Assembly: GCA_004194705.1 (NCBI GenBank)
Contig: SADC01000308.1
Location: forward strand, 62,001 to 126,000
Length of the DNA stretch: 64,000 bases
Direction: 5' to 3'
Source of the DNA: Ditylenchus dipsaci
Taxonomy: Eukaryota; Nematoda; Chromadorea; Rhabditida; Anguinidae
The notes beneath the pieces were generated by a model. It was given only the letters and a program-made list of their open reading frames with translations. It did not search any database and was not told the origin of the DNA. Shown here piece after piece: positions 39,511 through 51,400 of the stretch. A program made the translations under genes and the position numbers. Position 1 is the stretch's first letter. The number at the start of each line of letters is the position of its first letter.

Positions 39511-40343
39511 TACCGTATTTCCTGTGATTAACGCCCCTCTAACTAATGCCCTCCTCGACTTTGAGGGTTTGTATCTCGCAGAAGAATTGTTTTTTCAAAC
39601 AGGTCTTTTTGTATTTTTTCAATTCCCAAGAGCTTCCACGTTTCGGATTTCGGTTGAGTAATAAAAAATCACAGACTGATTCTAATTAACGCCTTCAAAC
39701 CCCCTAGAGGCAAGTCCAAAAATAAAAACGGCCCGGGGCGTTAAAGGGGCATGCTCGACGCCGATGAGAATATTTTGAAAGGCGGGTACCAGGTCAATTC
39801 AAACGAGAATTATTTTCAAAGAAATTTGTTGATAACTATCTCGGCTATAAGTAATCGAAAACCCTTCTGTTGTTTAGTAGTAGCGGTGGCCTAGTGGTAA
39901 AACAGCGGCGGACTGCAAAAGTGGGGAGACAGGTCAGTTCGCCCCACGATCAGTTCGCCCCGGTAAGTTCGCCCCAAGATCAGTTCGTCCCGTTTTTAAG
40001 AATGACCATTATGTCACAAAAAACAAAGCCAAACTTATTTTTTAACTTTTTTGTAGTTCGTGGAACATGTTTGAGTCCGTCCTAACATACGCTAGCCTAC
40101 CCTTGTCTAAGCCCAAGCCTAAAACAAAAACGGGGCGAACTGATCGTGGGGCGAACTGACCGGGGCGAACTGACCGTACACCCAAAAGTGGATCGTCGGT
40201 TCGATTCTCATTAGCGGTATTGTTTTTTCTCGACTTTTACAAAATTGCGTCAAATTAATTCTCGTTTGAATTTCACTGGTACCCGCCTTTTAAAAACTCC
40301 CATCGGCGACGAGCATGCCCCTTTAATTAGAGGAAATACGGTA
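39511..40343. repeat. Four-layer nest: palindrome in palindrome around a split tRNA-like repeat
   Basis: Layer 1 (39511-40343) has TACCGTATTTCC... GGAAATACGGTA ends. Layer 2 (39741-40325) has TTAAAGGGGCATGCTCG... CGAGCATGCCCCTTTAA ends. Layer 3 (39881-40219) is a tRNA-like unit, with GGTGGCCTAGTGGTAAAACA as A box, a GGACTGCAAAA anticodon-like loop (GCA), and GTCGGTTCGATTC as B box. Layer 4 (39925-40182) splits layer 3. It has inverted arms of CAGTTCGCCCC words and is flanked on both sides by the 9-bp direct repeat CAAAAGTGG. The order of insertion is therefore readable from outside to inside. Confidence 0.85.
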
Positions 40344-40349
40344 TTTATA

Positions 40350-41090
40350 TGAACCTTTCGGCCCTATCCAGATGGCTTCCTTAGTAACAAAAATTGACTA
40401 TGAAAAATTGCAGCCAAAGAAGGAAAGAACTGGCACAGCCGAAAGTCAGTGAATGCAGAAAGCAGTAATTAACCAAGGCCAACCTGGCTGAATTTAAAAA
40501 AGTTTAAAGATGGTTAAGGTTTTACGTATCCATCTATTTTCCGAACCTAAAAGTCGAAGCAAATGATTCCTATCGAGACAATAGCTTCTCGAAAAATTAC
40601 ACATAGAATTCTCAACAAAGCAATTTCAAGCACTAAACGAGCTGGAGTAGCAAGAAAGTTACAACAAAACTTGCTGTTCCAAAATCAGACATTAAACTCA
40701 GCAACAAAACAAATTAGGAGCAGCAGGTCACATTACAAGCAGCTGCATTACCCTTAATTTAACAACCAACTCCAAATTCACTGCCCTTTTATAACTTATC
40801 ACACACACTATTACAATGCACCACCACCAATTGATGCAGGAACAAAAAAAGAGGAGGAGGAGGAACAAAAAAAGTCAAATCAAGCAGGAATAGCAATGGT
40901 TGTAATAAATTCGCCAATTATTAGCAACACATCAAAACAACCGATTTATTGCCGCTTGGAGTGGAACTGCCGCTGCATTTACAAAAATAAATATGTTTTT
41001 TCGGCTCGAGACAAAAAATCAGTTCGATTAAAATACAAATCAAAATTCAAATTTAACTTGGTAATCGACTGATATCACGGGTTTAACTAG
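40350..41090. other. No gene identified
   Basis: AT-rich with a GAGGAGGAGGAGG run near 40850 and a low-complexity CACACACTATTACAATG stretch. The 64-codon frame at 40563 has no splice support. Confidence 0.4.
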
Positions 41091-41096
41091 GGTGGG

Positions 41097-42257
41097 TTAA
41101 GGCTTGTTTCCAATGAGCGGATTTTCCTTTCACTCTCACTCTCACTCTTCATTGGAAACACAACAAACCTTTCACTCTCACTCCCACTCTGCCTTTCACT
41201 CTCACTTTCACTCTCAGTGTGTACCCAATGTGAGAGTGAGAGTGAAAGACAGACTGAGAGTGAGAGTGAATGGCAACTTTTATAAGACTTGAAACTGAAA
41301 AAGACTGAGAGTGAGAGTGAGAGGCAGACTGAGAGTGAATTTTTTCAATTTTTTTATTTATTTATATTTCTCTCTTTGTATCTCCTGGTATGTTTCTTCA
41401 CATAAACCTACCTAGGCAAGTCAAGCCTCATTCTATTTTTAGTCTGAAGCAACCAAACCAAGTGGTCGACCACTTGGATCAAAATTTTTTTTTACTTTTT
41501 TCGCGTTCCGAAACCTGTTTTCTGGATCGATTCGGGGACGCTGAAGATGGTTTGACAGTGGTAAAAGGCCGTTTTCTCAGGTATTTTTTGAGTTTTAGGC
41601 AATAATTGATTTTGGTAAAATCAATTATTAGCTAAAACTCAAAAAAATACCCGAGAAAATGTTATTTTGCTACTGTCAAACCATCTTCAGCATGCCTGAG
41701 TTAGTCCAAAAAACAGGTTTTGGAACATGGAAAACGTGAAAAAAAATTTGTGTTGTGCGCAACTGTGAAGTGATCGCTTGACCCAAAGTGCTGGTCATGG
41801 ACGATTTTGAATTGGGAGCCCTCTGGGAAATAATTACGTTATTTTGATAGCTAAAATTAGTCAAAATCGTGATACAAAATACATAGGCACAATTTGAAAT
41901 TGGCACAAACAGAAGAGGCACAAATTGAATTGGCACAATTTGAAAAGGGCACAAACTGCAGGGGCACAAACCAAAAAGGCATAATTTGATTCGACACAAT
42001 CTCAAATGGCACATCTCTCTCCTTCCCGAAAATTTGTGAGTGAGACTGAAAAAAGTCTTTGGATACACTGAAAGGGAGAGTGAGAGTCAAAAAACTCATT
42101 GGGTACACTGAAAGTGAGAGTGAGAGTGCAAGTGAGAGTGAAAGTAAGACTGAAAGGCAATTTTTCCTGTTGGGTACACACTGAGAGTGAGAGTGAGAGT
42201 GCGAGGCAGACTGAGAGTGAGAGTGAAAGGAAAATCCGCTCATTGAAACAGGGCTTT
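41097..42257. repeat. Large foldback with CTCTCACT tandem arms and an inserted second foldback
   Basis: Outer ends GCTTGTTTCCAATGAGCGG and CCGCTCATTGAAACAGGGC are inverted. Adjoining arms are long (CTCTCACTCTCA)n runs at 41128-41340 and their complement at 42040-42230. Between them sit a second foldback at about 41455-41755 (GGTTTGACAGTGG... CTACTGTCAAACC, hinge TAATTGATTTTGG/TAAAATCAATTA) and a run of GGCACAA/TTTGAA words at 41885-41965. His/Ser-rich and Leu/Cys-rich frames here are repeat translations. Confidence 0.85.
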
Positions 42258-42452
42258 AGTGACCGGTGACTTAAAATTTTGGTGACACACCGGTAAGTCA
42301 CCAAAAGGTCCGTGACTTGAAAATTCCACGCATGATACAATATATCTTTTCTATGTGCGTACTTATTTAATAGTGAGGTATACCGAGGGTTCAATTGACG
42401 GTAAGAAATTGGTTAATTGTTCCCGCTTTGATCGCATTTTTTCTATTCACAT

Positions 42453-42692
42453 ACCGTATTTTCTCTAATTAGCCGACATGTCGGTTTATTTTTCAACCCC
42501 ACAAAAATCGTGAAAATTTTGGGTCGATCTCGAAATTTTCAGGTGAAGATCCAAAATCGAAAAAGCGGAATCGATAAAGCTAAGAAAACGCAATAAACAG
42601 CGATGTAAAATTTTTCTTTTGGACTGAGATACGGATCCTCAAAGTAGGGGGTGTCGGTTTCTTAGAGGGTGTCGGCTAATTAGAGAAAATAC
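42453..42692. repeat. TACCGTATTTTCTCTAATTAGCC palindrome
   Basis: Left end TACCGTATTTTCTCTAATTA, right end GGCTAATTAGAGAAAATACC. The interior matches 9823-10072 in reverse (GTGAAAATTTTGGGTCGATC, GGTGAAGATCC), so this is the best-preserved pair of this family in the window. It abuts another element that reuses its terminal ACCGTA. Confidence 0.8.
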
Positions 42693-42948
42693 CGTATTTT
42701 TTCTAATTATAGACCCGGGTCTATAATTAGAGTCGGACAATTTTTTCAAACTTCAAGTGGTCTGAAACTTCTGTTTTCATTAACTTTTTGAGCTCTGTAA
42801 AAAGTGCCTGTTAGATTTTTAAAATTCCTCACAGGCACTTTTTACAGAGCTTTAAAAGTTAATGAAAACGGAAATTTCAGACCACTTGAAATTAGGGGGG
42901 GGGTCTATAATTAGAGACGGGTCTATAATTAGAGAAAATATGGTAAGG
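42690..42948. repeat. Palindrome with TCTATAATTAGAG units
   Basis: ACCGTATTTTTTCTAATTAT and its right end ATTAGAGAAAATATGGTA enclose repeated GGGTCTATAATTAGAG words. An inner inverted pair, AAAAGTGCCTGTTAGATTTT and CACAGGCACTTTTTACAGAG, lies between them. Confidence 0.75.
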
Positions 42949-42999
42949 CAGGCTACAGTCAGCCATCCCAATACAGTAAACTATCAAAAAAAGGTCAAC

Positions 43000-43290
43000 T
43001 ATCACAATACAGTCAACGCTCCCAATACGGCCCATTGACCTTTAGGTTGCATTTTTCGCCTTGGTATCCCTGTTATTTTGTGTGTATTATAGTTTTAATA
43101 TTGTGATTATAGTGACCATCGTGATTATGATTAACACGATCACCTTTTACATAATCACCTCCAAAACAATAGCGAGGAACAATTCATTTTTCGAGAAAAA
43201 AAACAATAAGTAGACTGAGGCAAAAAAAATGCTGAACGCTCCCAATACAGTCAACTCTCCGCTTATTTGGCCGAGATATTTTTTTAACCA
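43000..43290. repeat. Foldback with TTGGTATCCCTGTTATTTT ends and CCCAATACAGTCAAC words
   Basis: A relative of 10905-11115, with CGCCTTGGTATCCCTGTTAT, GATTATGATTAACACGATCA and ACCTCCAAAACAATAG in the same order. CTCCCAATACAGTCAACT-like words occur at 42967, 43005-43025 and 43236-43258. Confidence 0.6.
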
Positions 43291-43667
43291 GTGAATCACC
43301 GATGGTAAGTCACCGCCATGGTGACTTACCATCACACAAACCTAGTTATACTACACTGCAGGAGCTAATCAGATGCATCGTTAGTTTACAAGATGAGTCA
43401 AAAAAACATGACGATCTGTGAAAAGATTGGGTGATATTTAATTTTGCTGAAAGTCAGCCTAAATTTGGATTGATCGCAAAAACTAAATTTTAGCCGCAGA
43501 ATTTCGAAGTTTGGCCGCAGATTTGATGTTTTGGCAGTACTTGCTCAATATTACGTCTTTACAGAGATGGGGTGACAGTATTCGATACTAGCGCCCAATC
43601 TTTATTCAAATTTATTGGAGTCTATATAGGAGTCGTTTCTATTCTAAAAAATAGTACATTTCGGTAC

Positions 43668-43813
43668 AGTCAAGTCTCGATATAAGATACACCTGGGTCC
43701 GTCCCAAGTTAAATAAACCTCCTCAGATCAGTGTCTATATCAGATACACCTCGATACAAGATACACTTGGTCTGGTCCCGAGGGTGTATCTTATATCGAG
43801 ACTTGACTGTACC
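43668..43813. repeat. CAGTCAAGTCTCGATATAAGATACACC palindrome
   Basis: Ends TACAGTCAAGTCTCGATATA and TATATCGAGACTTGACTGTA are exact complements flanked by TA. The ATACACCT... GTGTATC words repeat within the arms, as in the copy at 11337. Confidence 0.8.
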
Positions 43814-43819
43814 CATTAG

Positions 43820-45190
43820 AAGAGTGATGTTACCCTACAGTATTTTCTTGAGTTTCCAACAACCAAATTTGCTGTTCAACCATTGAGCTACTGAGAATTT
43901 AAAAGAAAGTTCAGATTTTCTTTGCTTTTATAACCCTACTCACACAAAAGATAGCCCAGTTCAGGGAGAAATGACTGGCACTGGATGTAAAGAAAGTCAC
44001 TTCCGTTAGTTGTTTTTAGTGAAGAAGGTGTTTGGAGAGGACAAAGCAATTAATCAAGCACCACTATTAATTCAATTATATTTGTTATCAGACCGGAAGG
44101 AGCTTTTTCTCTATGCACCACTTTTTCAGTGGTTGCCCTCTTTCCACCCTCACTTTTGTTGTGCTAGAAGAAAGGGAAATACTTATGATGAACAGGGTTG
44201 CTATCAATTGATTAATGTATTTACAGGTGATTGATGGTGATGTTCAGTGCAGAGAAAAATGATAATCTTGCAGATTTATTAGATTGACGGAAAGTCCTGC
44301 AACCACACCAAAATGACCAGCAATTTCTGATGTGTTTCAACTAATAATACATTTCAAACTGCTAACAAGTCCTTTAATAGGTTTTACAATTAATTTTGAA
44401 ATATTATGTTGTAATTCCATGACAGGTTTCGAAAAAAAGAAAAAAAATACTATTCTGAAGCTTTAGAAATATTTATATTAGTTTTGTTTGGTCTACAATG
44501 GAATAGTGGTCAAATTGGTTTTTAAAAAAATTAGTACAAGAAAATGCCGCTTTTAATTAAAACTTTTTTAGAACTCGCTAAGTTGGAATTATTCGCTAAA
44601 CTTTAAACAGCAATAATCTTTTGCAATCATAAGACAGATTTATTGTTATCAAAAACGTTTAAAAAAGATTAGATATCCGCTAACAGAGATGTAATAACTT
44701 TTTGACAATCGTAAGTTATACGGCAAAATTAACTGTTGACTTTTCTGCTATTCGTCTCTATAGTTTCAGTTAAGTTAACTATTTCGTTGATGTCTTTTTA
44801 CATGCTGTATTTCTAGAGCGGTCCAGTCTGTGTATTGGGGCGGTGTTTGCTAAGTTGAGAATATTCGTGCGAACATGACAATTCTAGTATTTTCTCTAAT
44901 AAAAAACCCCATCCCTAAATTCAAAAAAATGTTCGTGGCGTTGTGTTAATATTTTTTTATATAAACTTGTTTTAGTCAGATTACTACTCATTTTGTAGCT
45001 CATCTCATTTGCTACAAAATTAAGGCACTTGCTTTAGAACATTCTACAAAAAGTGGCTCAAAATTATTATGCCAAAACACGATTTTGAACAATGGGTGGC
45101 GATCAAATAAACAGACTTTTCAACTTATGTCCAAAAAGGCAAAACCTGAATATAATTATGAAAAAAATATAGATGGCAAAATGATTAAGT
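43820..45190. other. No gene identified
   Basis: The frame at 44010-44234 has no motif or splice partner. The stretch may hold upstream exons of the gene ending at 46510, but none could be tied to it by phase. At 45196-45265 a possible exon (acceptor TTATATTTAG, donor GTAAGTTA) reads through a short open frame. It is not joined because its phase does not match the next exon. Confidence 0.35.
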
Positions 45191-45419
45191 TTTATATTTA
45201 GACAATCCACTTGAACCACTGTAATCATGCTAGCTATTGGTCGTTGTATGGGCAACCTGAGCAAGAACGTAAGTTATACAGCCCATTATCTATTAAACTC
45301 CTAACTTCAGATGGTCCAGAAGAGAATATAGAGAACGGGCACGTTCACCAAATTTACCGCCAACATTTTGGTAATGCATCATCAAATTCTATGTGAAGCT
45401 AATATACAGCTGGTTTGCT

Positions 45420-45590
45420 AACCCTCACCATAAAAAGCGGGTATCGGTTAATTTCACCCTCAGATGAGGGTAGAAGTGAGGTTAACGGGTAAAATTTTTG
45501 TGGTACGGGTTTACCCTCAGCTTAGGGTAATTTACAAGGGTAGTTTTACCTGGGTAAGTTGACCCGGTAAGATAACCATGCTCACTTCCA
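45420..45590. repeat. Inverted GGGTAAA/TTTACCC word cluster
   Basis: Words such as TTACCCTCAGCTTAGGGTAA, GGGTATCGGTTAATTTCACC and CCTGGGTAAGTTGACCCGG alternate in both orientations. They form a small tandem-armed foldback. Confidence 0.5.
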
Positions 45591-45800
45591 TGGCTATGGT
45601 AATAGATACCCTTTTGTATTTTTGCTTTCTCTAACTATAATGCTTTTTGAGATATCGCTTGGGAAAAAGCCTTGGGGTAAGTCAGATGCCAGCAGACTGC
45701 ACTTGCAACACTTTTTCTGGTCATTGCTTTGACTGCTATACATTCCATTTGCAGGTGTTAGTAATAACGACCTTTCTATGGTTTCTTCTCTAATAAAAAG

Positions 45801-46510
45801 AACCTGTCATGGAAACTCTGGCGTTCAGATTTGCAGCAACTACTTGGAAAGACTAGTGATTATATCAAACATAATCGTCGAATTGTGCGGGTAAGTTCTT
45901 CAGTTTAGTTTCTTGTTATTTGTATTGAGTTGTTCACAAAGTCCGTAATTCACTCGAAATTAACTTTTCACCAAATAGATTGTAAATCTGATCTTTACAT
46001 CTAACAATATTCATTCACGTTAAGTATGTTTGCCCCCATCAGATCAGGATTTGAGAAAAATTCCGAAATCGCCTTAATACGCCTCACCTCTTAATTTTTT
46101 TGAATTCCCGCCAGATTTTCAAATTTAAATTCTCCCTTTTTTGACTTAAATATTGACTTCAACATAAATTTTTTGTCATTAAAAAATTACTGCAATGTTT
46201 TATTTAAGTGAAAGAAAAAAATTGAGAGGTAAAGGCGGAGCAAGGATATTTTTTTTTCAAACCCCAAATCTGATGATGGCAAACAAACGTGAAAAAATAT
46301 TATTCGACTTAAATATCAGATATGCAATGTAGTTAGTAAAAACTGAGTTATAGGGGCTAAGGACATTCTTAACAACCTAATACTTTTCAATTCTATTTTT
46401 AGGCATTCTTTGTGCTTTCCATAGTGCAGTGGATCGTCATCTTTTATCTGCTAAATGAAATAGAGAAACAAAAGCGAGACTGCAAGTGCAATAACCGTGT
46501 CGATCATTGA
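45801..46510 (+). CDS. Last two exons of a small C-terminally membrane-anchored protein
   Basis: Exon 45801-45890 follows TAATAAAAAG and reads NLSWKLWRSDLQQLLGKTSD, YIKHNRRIVR, to a GTAAGTTC donor. Exon 46403-46510 follows CTATTTTTAG and continues in phase: AFFVLSIVQWIVIFYLLNEI, then EKQKRDCKCNNRVDH and a stop. FFVLSIVQWIVIFYLL is a single hydrophobic helix with basic flanks and a Cys-containing hydrophilic end, so a tail-anchored or single-pass protein is inferred. AATAAA at 46587 supports the 3' end. The amino-terminal exons are not found and the family is not recognised. The membrane call is solid; the function is unknown. Confidence 0.55.
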
Positions 46511-46586
46511 ATTGTCTGTACAATCATTGTTCACAAAAAGTACTTGTTTTCGTATATTTTCGCAAACCTATGTGCCTGTTGCAATG

Positions 46587-46592
46587 AATAAA
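46587..46592 (+). promoter_or_regulatory. Candidate poly(A) signal AATAAA
   Basis: It lies 77 bp beyond the stop of the membrane-protein exon at 46510, the same spacing seen for other 3' ends in this window. Confidence 0.45.
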
Positions 46593-46599
46593 GGGTATA

Positions 46600-49130
46600 T
46601 TCACAAATAAAATTGACTGAAATTGACAAACAATTTTGATGCAGATTTTTAGTTCTTATGTGCTTTTTTGAGGCACATTTCGCTCACATATTTCTACGCT
46701 AAATCTTTTCTGTGTAATAAATCAAATGGCATAAAATAAATAAATGGCTACTTGTTAACCAAATTTTGACTTTTCGAAAATACAAAGATAAATCAACGTT
46801 GTTTCACCCTGTAGGGGTAATGCTGCACGGGAGTGTTTTTATTATTGATGATTTCCGTCGATAAAAGAAGTCACTTTCGTAGAAACCACATTAGTCTATT
46901 GCTGGAAAAGATGAGCAGGAAAGAAGGAAAATTAGGAGTGCAGAAACACACACACACATTTCGGTTAAAGAGCGAGCGAGTAGTGAAAGATATCTGTCTT
47001 TTAGAAGTTGAAAAAGGCTGTATTTAAAAAGGCACCCCACTCAAATGAAAAATACGATTAGTCCTTGGCCGCATTTTGTCCCACAACACTGAAAAAAACA
47101 CCACCTTATATAGCGCCAAGGGGACAGAGGAAAGGGGGGGGGCGCAAGGGGGTGTTATTTCACACGAAAATTTTTTAATGATTTTATATTTCTATTTCAT
47201 ATCCCTATCTCAAAAAGGGTGTCACTATAGTGAGTACCCGCGGATCTTTTTGGCATAACTTTTCATTTACATATCAGCGCGTTTTAAAAAGTTAAGGTGG
47301 GTACCAGCAAGTTTTTTTAATCGTTCTGTGTCAAATCTAATATTGATGCTTTTATAATATTGCTATTAGTTATACTTTTGAAAACTGGGCAGAAAACTTG
47401 AAAAAATCTATACGAGAACGAATGTGAAAGTTTATTGAGAAAGAAAAGAAACGCTGATCCCCGCCTTTTCTCTATGTAACGCTCTGGTATGTTCACCTTT
47501 AAGTTGGTTTATTTAATTACTTGGTCAATACCAACTTGTAGGACCAATGAAAACTGATTAAGGATATATACTTGGCATGGAGAGAATCCCTTGAGAGATT
47601 TATTTTGACGGAGAAGGGAGAAACTTTCCCGCTTATAAAGCAAACAACGAATCAAGTTAAAAAAATCCGTATAGAAGTTCAATGAATAAAAATTCATGAA
47701 TAAATATGGTCAAAATGAATAAATTCGTTGAAAATTCATTTAAAAAATTCATTTTATCTTATTAGCGTGGGCATGCCCTTTTTAGTTCAAAATATGTGTT
47801 TGGGCGTTTTTCGCAACTTTTTTTTAGGCAAGCTACCATTCCTTGTGTAGCTCTATTTTCTGTAGCTCGATATCTTACTGGCTAAAATTTGCTGGTAAGT
47901 TCTCTGAGAGTAGTCCTAAAAGCGGGTCAGAAACATAATTCCAAATATACACGACTTTGAATCGAGAAGGGCCTCCTTCTTATAGGGAAAAACCCTTTTT
48001 TCAAAAAAATACAAAAAATCAAGAAAAAAACAAAAGATATTTTAAAAAAATACAAGGAAATATATAAATTTCTCAAAAAGTGGTGTTTTTAATTAATTAG
48101 CAGCCAGCGAGTAGCACATTATACTCTAGAATACTACAAAAATAATAAATACGACTACTACTACTATACAACCCACTACTGCTACTAATTCCAATCAAAC
48201 AGCAACAAAGCAATCATATAATAAAGCAGCGATAGTGGTGGTGAAAGCTATTCTTCTTTGTCTCGCACATTTGGGTCAATTACTCCCAAATACAGCAGCA
48301 ATGGACCAGAACATTCTAGAACTGACTTATATCTGTTTATTATTGATTAGCTTACCAAGGTAGCTAATGATTTTGACCCGCGTGCTTTCAACATAATTGA
48401 AACATGCAGGCAACAACAACATTACTTTGAAAATTCCATTCTTCCCTCCTTTTGTGTAACCACCACCAGCAGAAATAGTTAAACCTGTTGTATGGCTGTG
48501 TGTGCAAGGTGTGAAAATGACTGATGCTTTTTCTCGACTAATGGTGCTAGATAGCTGTAAACAAACTTTGCAAATGGTGCTATTCTTGGATAGTCAATTA
48601 CATCTTACACCAAGTACCATCCATAATTAACCCAAAAGGTGTCTGTGATTAAACTGTAAAGTTTTCAAAAATAAGAACGCAGTACAGCCAAATTATATTA
48701 CGGCCTTTTTCGTTTGCCAACTATTTTTAAAATTGTATTGGACCATATATGTGAACGCTTATTGATTTCTGACTTTCAGGCAGTGGGTCCCGTTTACTAT
48801 ATTGGTCATTCTGACTTAAAATGGTACCACATGAGATAACTGTAGAATTTTAAGTGAAGGGAACTACCCAAGGTGTATTTCCGAGGACGGGAACCATATT
48901 TTTTGATTTTTTCTTGTAGAGTGCCCCAGGTCACATGCGATAGTGGTTGCCCGACCCCACATGATAAAAAAATTTTGAGAAAACAATCAATTGAAGTCTG
49001 AAGTATGACCATGACACACGTATCATGGTTTGGCTAGAGTATAGAATCCTTACGTCTCGGTTTAATAGGAGGCGACGAAACGTCTTGGGCGACGAACCGG
49101 TCGAGGTGACGAAACATCACGGACCGCGTT
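46600..49130. other. No gene identified; one TTTAAAG-type palindrome at 47265-47500
   Basis: At 47265-47500, ATCAGCGCGTTTTAAAAAGT and GGGTACC face TATGTAACGCTCTGGTATG and CCTTTAAG. The family words GGGCAGAAAACTTG and GAACGAATGTGAAAGTTTAT lie inside. The remainder is AT-rich with a short ACTACTACTACT-like run at about 48150 and no recognisable exon. Confidence 0.5.
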
Positions 49131-49354
49131 CCGCCATTGTAATATTTTTTCAGAAACAATAGAAAATATTAAATTTTGTCTCTCGATATCCCTCAGCATG
49201 AATTGCCCAACATGCACCAGTTTTCAAAGAGCAACATAAAAACAAAGAGCAACAAAGGACCAAAATACCGTACGACCTTACAGAATACACACCAAGCAAA
49301 CATATAACAAGTTTATTCCAACAATAACAACGACTTGGTTCAACAAACAACTAA

Positions 49355-50821
49355 TCACCGGAGGTCTTCAGCCTCCCAACACACTATAAAGTTAGCATCC
49401 ACCGAAACATGATAAATCTGAGGCAAAGTAGATCCTAGTCTCAACTTCTCAATCGAATTCTCAATAGACTGAATTCCACTCGTGTTTTCTGCCTTCTGAA
49501 TGTGGAACACTAACTTCTTGCCATAGTAGAATACTTCGACCGGGAATTCTGGACTAATGAAAGTTTGAGATAGATACACCTTGAGATATGTAGAGAAGTA
49601 GGACACGGGCTCGAGAGCTGTTGCAGGAAATGAGACGGCAATCCAACAAGGTTCGACGGTACCAAGACAATTGAATCCACAGATAAGAAGGAAAACCACA
49701 GAGACTCGTATCAAATTGCCAGCACACGATCCACACCATTGGTCGGAAGACTTATCCTCAAATGCGGTACCTAAATATTTTAGCTTAATATTTAAAAAAA
49801 TTGAAAGCACTAATACAAGAAACTTTTTGCGGTAAATTAGTCCTGATGCACTGAAGACCGGTAACTTAGGCTTTCTGATAACTGTAATATTTCTCATAAA
49901 TTATAGGAGAAATTCTACAGTTATCGACGTACAGATATATAGTCCTTAATTGTTTACCTTGTCCGATAACTGTACTTTAATAACTGTAGAATTTTTCGTA
50001 TAATTTACGAGAAATTCCGCAGTCATGAAATCCCATAAGTTACCAGTTTCGGAAACTTAAGAAGTAATTAAATTCTGCTATAGATTGGTGTGAATTTACC
50101 AGCAAACTAACTAACAGCCAATTCTAGTGAAAACCCAAGCTCAAGAAATTTGAAAATGCTACCTCAGAACATGGCCAAAGAGTGCATAGTCTAGTTTGAG
50201 AAGACACTAAAATTGATTCGCTAGATGAAGACTCAACAGCAGGCTCAGACTTGGAAGAAGTAGAATCACAAACTTCGATGATTGCTACACTTCTGGGCGC
50301 ACATTCCAACTGGCGAAGCTGCAATTTAGGGCGAGTTAGTCATTCTTACAGCTGACCATTTAAAAAGCCAACCGATTCGGGATTGACAAGAGCAGCATGA
50401 TACTTCTGCCAACCAAGTATTCTAAAAAACCGATGACTTCTATCGTGACATGGTAAATTCCAAAAATTATTTTACAAAATACTGAAACTTACTCCGTCGG
50501 TAAAAAAGAGGCCCTCTTATCAATCGTTTGCTCAACAGCCATCATTCCATGCTTCGGCTCGATTATTTGAACGCAGCTATCAGAGAAAGAAGTCTTTTTA
50601 CAACCTGACTTGACCACATTTGAGGCAGGCGAAGCGAGTTTAGAAGGTTGAGCAGCAGCAGATTTCAAAACCGTTCTTGGATTGTGCGCATTAGCACCAG
50701 TTGTTCGAGGAGTGGAAGCTAAATTGTTCGGACCAGCAGTATGTTCTTGGAAGTCTTTGGCAAGGAAGAAGCACCCACAGCTGTTGCATTGAGACACCAC
50801 CTTCTTCTTTTTAGAGCTCAT
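49355..50821 (-). CDS. Multi-exon gene of uncertain identity (possibly AFG2/SPATA5-like amino-terminal region)
   Basis: Exon 50493-50821 starts MSSKKKKVVSQCNSCGCFFL, with a CxxC...H pair that suggests a small zinc-binding motif. Its ATG lies 4 nt after a CTCTTTTTCAG acceptor, as expected for a trans-spliced mRNA. Exon 2 (from 50421) reads EILGWQKYHAALVNPESVGF. Exon 50163-50318 has LRQLECAPRSVAIIEVCDST and RLCTLWPCSE. The open frame 49355-49770 includes LKVYLSQTFISPEFPVEVFY, YGKKLVFHIQKAE and ANFIVCWEAEDLR. The start and the FYYGKKLVF region are faintly like the substrate-binding N region of AFG2/SPATA5 ATPases. No AAA domain follows on this strand, so that assignment is weak. Exon 2 to 3 phase does not fit without a base change. 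Confidence 0.4.
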
Positions 50822-50833
50822 CTGCCTGAAAAA
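50822..50833 (-). promoter_or_regulatory. Trans-splice-like acceptor 4 nt before a start codon
   Basis: A pyrimidine run ending CTTTTTCAG (AG at 50827-50826, minus strand) is followed by GCAG and then ATG. There is no upstream donor with coding sequence nearby. Very short leaders after a strong acceptor are typical of spliced-leader addition in nematodes. Confidence 0.45.
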
Positions 50834-51289
50834 GAGGGGACTAATTTTATCTGTGCTCATCTATGCCGAGTAAAGTGATGGATTCAATTGCAAATGTAAC
50901 AGGGACAGTTTATTGAAATAGCATTTATTTGGATTTATTAGCATTTATTTGGAGAAAATTTATTAGAATTACAACAACCGACGAAATGTCTAACACTACG
51001 GCCACATCCAGACGGTCAAAGCCACCATCAAGTCAAGGTTTAATTTGCAGATTGGCTTGTATGTCAACCTTTCGTATGTGGCTTGGAAAAAAGTTGACCT
51101 TGATCATGACTTTGACCATCTGTATGTGGCCGCGGTGCTAATTTTTGCAAATGAAACAGAACGACCCGTGAAATTAAAAACTACAACACTTTGACAAAAT
51201 AAAAATGATTTTATGGTAGAAATATTTGTCTTACAAAGAATGATTAATTTGGGTTTGGATTAGATTTGGATTTCGGTTATCAGTAAAAA

Positions 51290-51400
51290 TGCCAAGACAA
51301 AAATGCCAAGAGCAAAAATGCCAAGAACAAAATGCCAAGAGCAAAAATGCCAAGAGCAAAAATGCCAAGAGCAAAAATGCCAAGAGCAGAAATGCCAACA
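51290..51400 (+). repeat. Minisatellite of a 15-bp ATGCCAAGAGCAAAA unit
   Basis: Seven or so units of ATGCCAAGAGCAAAA with small variants. The left boundary is CAGTAAAAATGCCAAGACAA and the right boundary CCAACAGATGTATTGACTGC. The same boundaries occur around the inverted cluster at 53990-54155, so the array with its ends behaves as one element. The MPRAK-like frames are repeat translations. Confidence 0.85.

Noticed and set aside
39881..40219. tRNA(Cys) gene interrupted by an intron
   Set aside because: The interruption is 258 bp, flanked by a 9-bp duplication and has inverted ends, so it is an insertion, not a tRNA intron.
41104..41292. His/Ser-rich open frame
   Set aside because: It is the translation of CTCTCACT tandem repeats in a foldback arm; no splice sites or start context.
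41676..42394. Three overlapping minus-strand frames of about 130 codons
   Set aside because: All are read through the GGCACAA and GAGAGTGA repeat arms; Leu/Cys/Ser bias follows the repeat unit.
49355..50821. Firm AFG2/SPATA5 assignment
   Set aside because: Resemblance is limited to the start and a short FYYGKKL region, and no AAA ATPase domain follows on the strand; kept only as a possibility.
51290..51400. CRISPR-like array
   Set aside because: Units are contiguous 15-bp repeats without unique spacers, in a eukaryotic genome.
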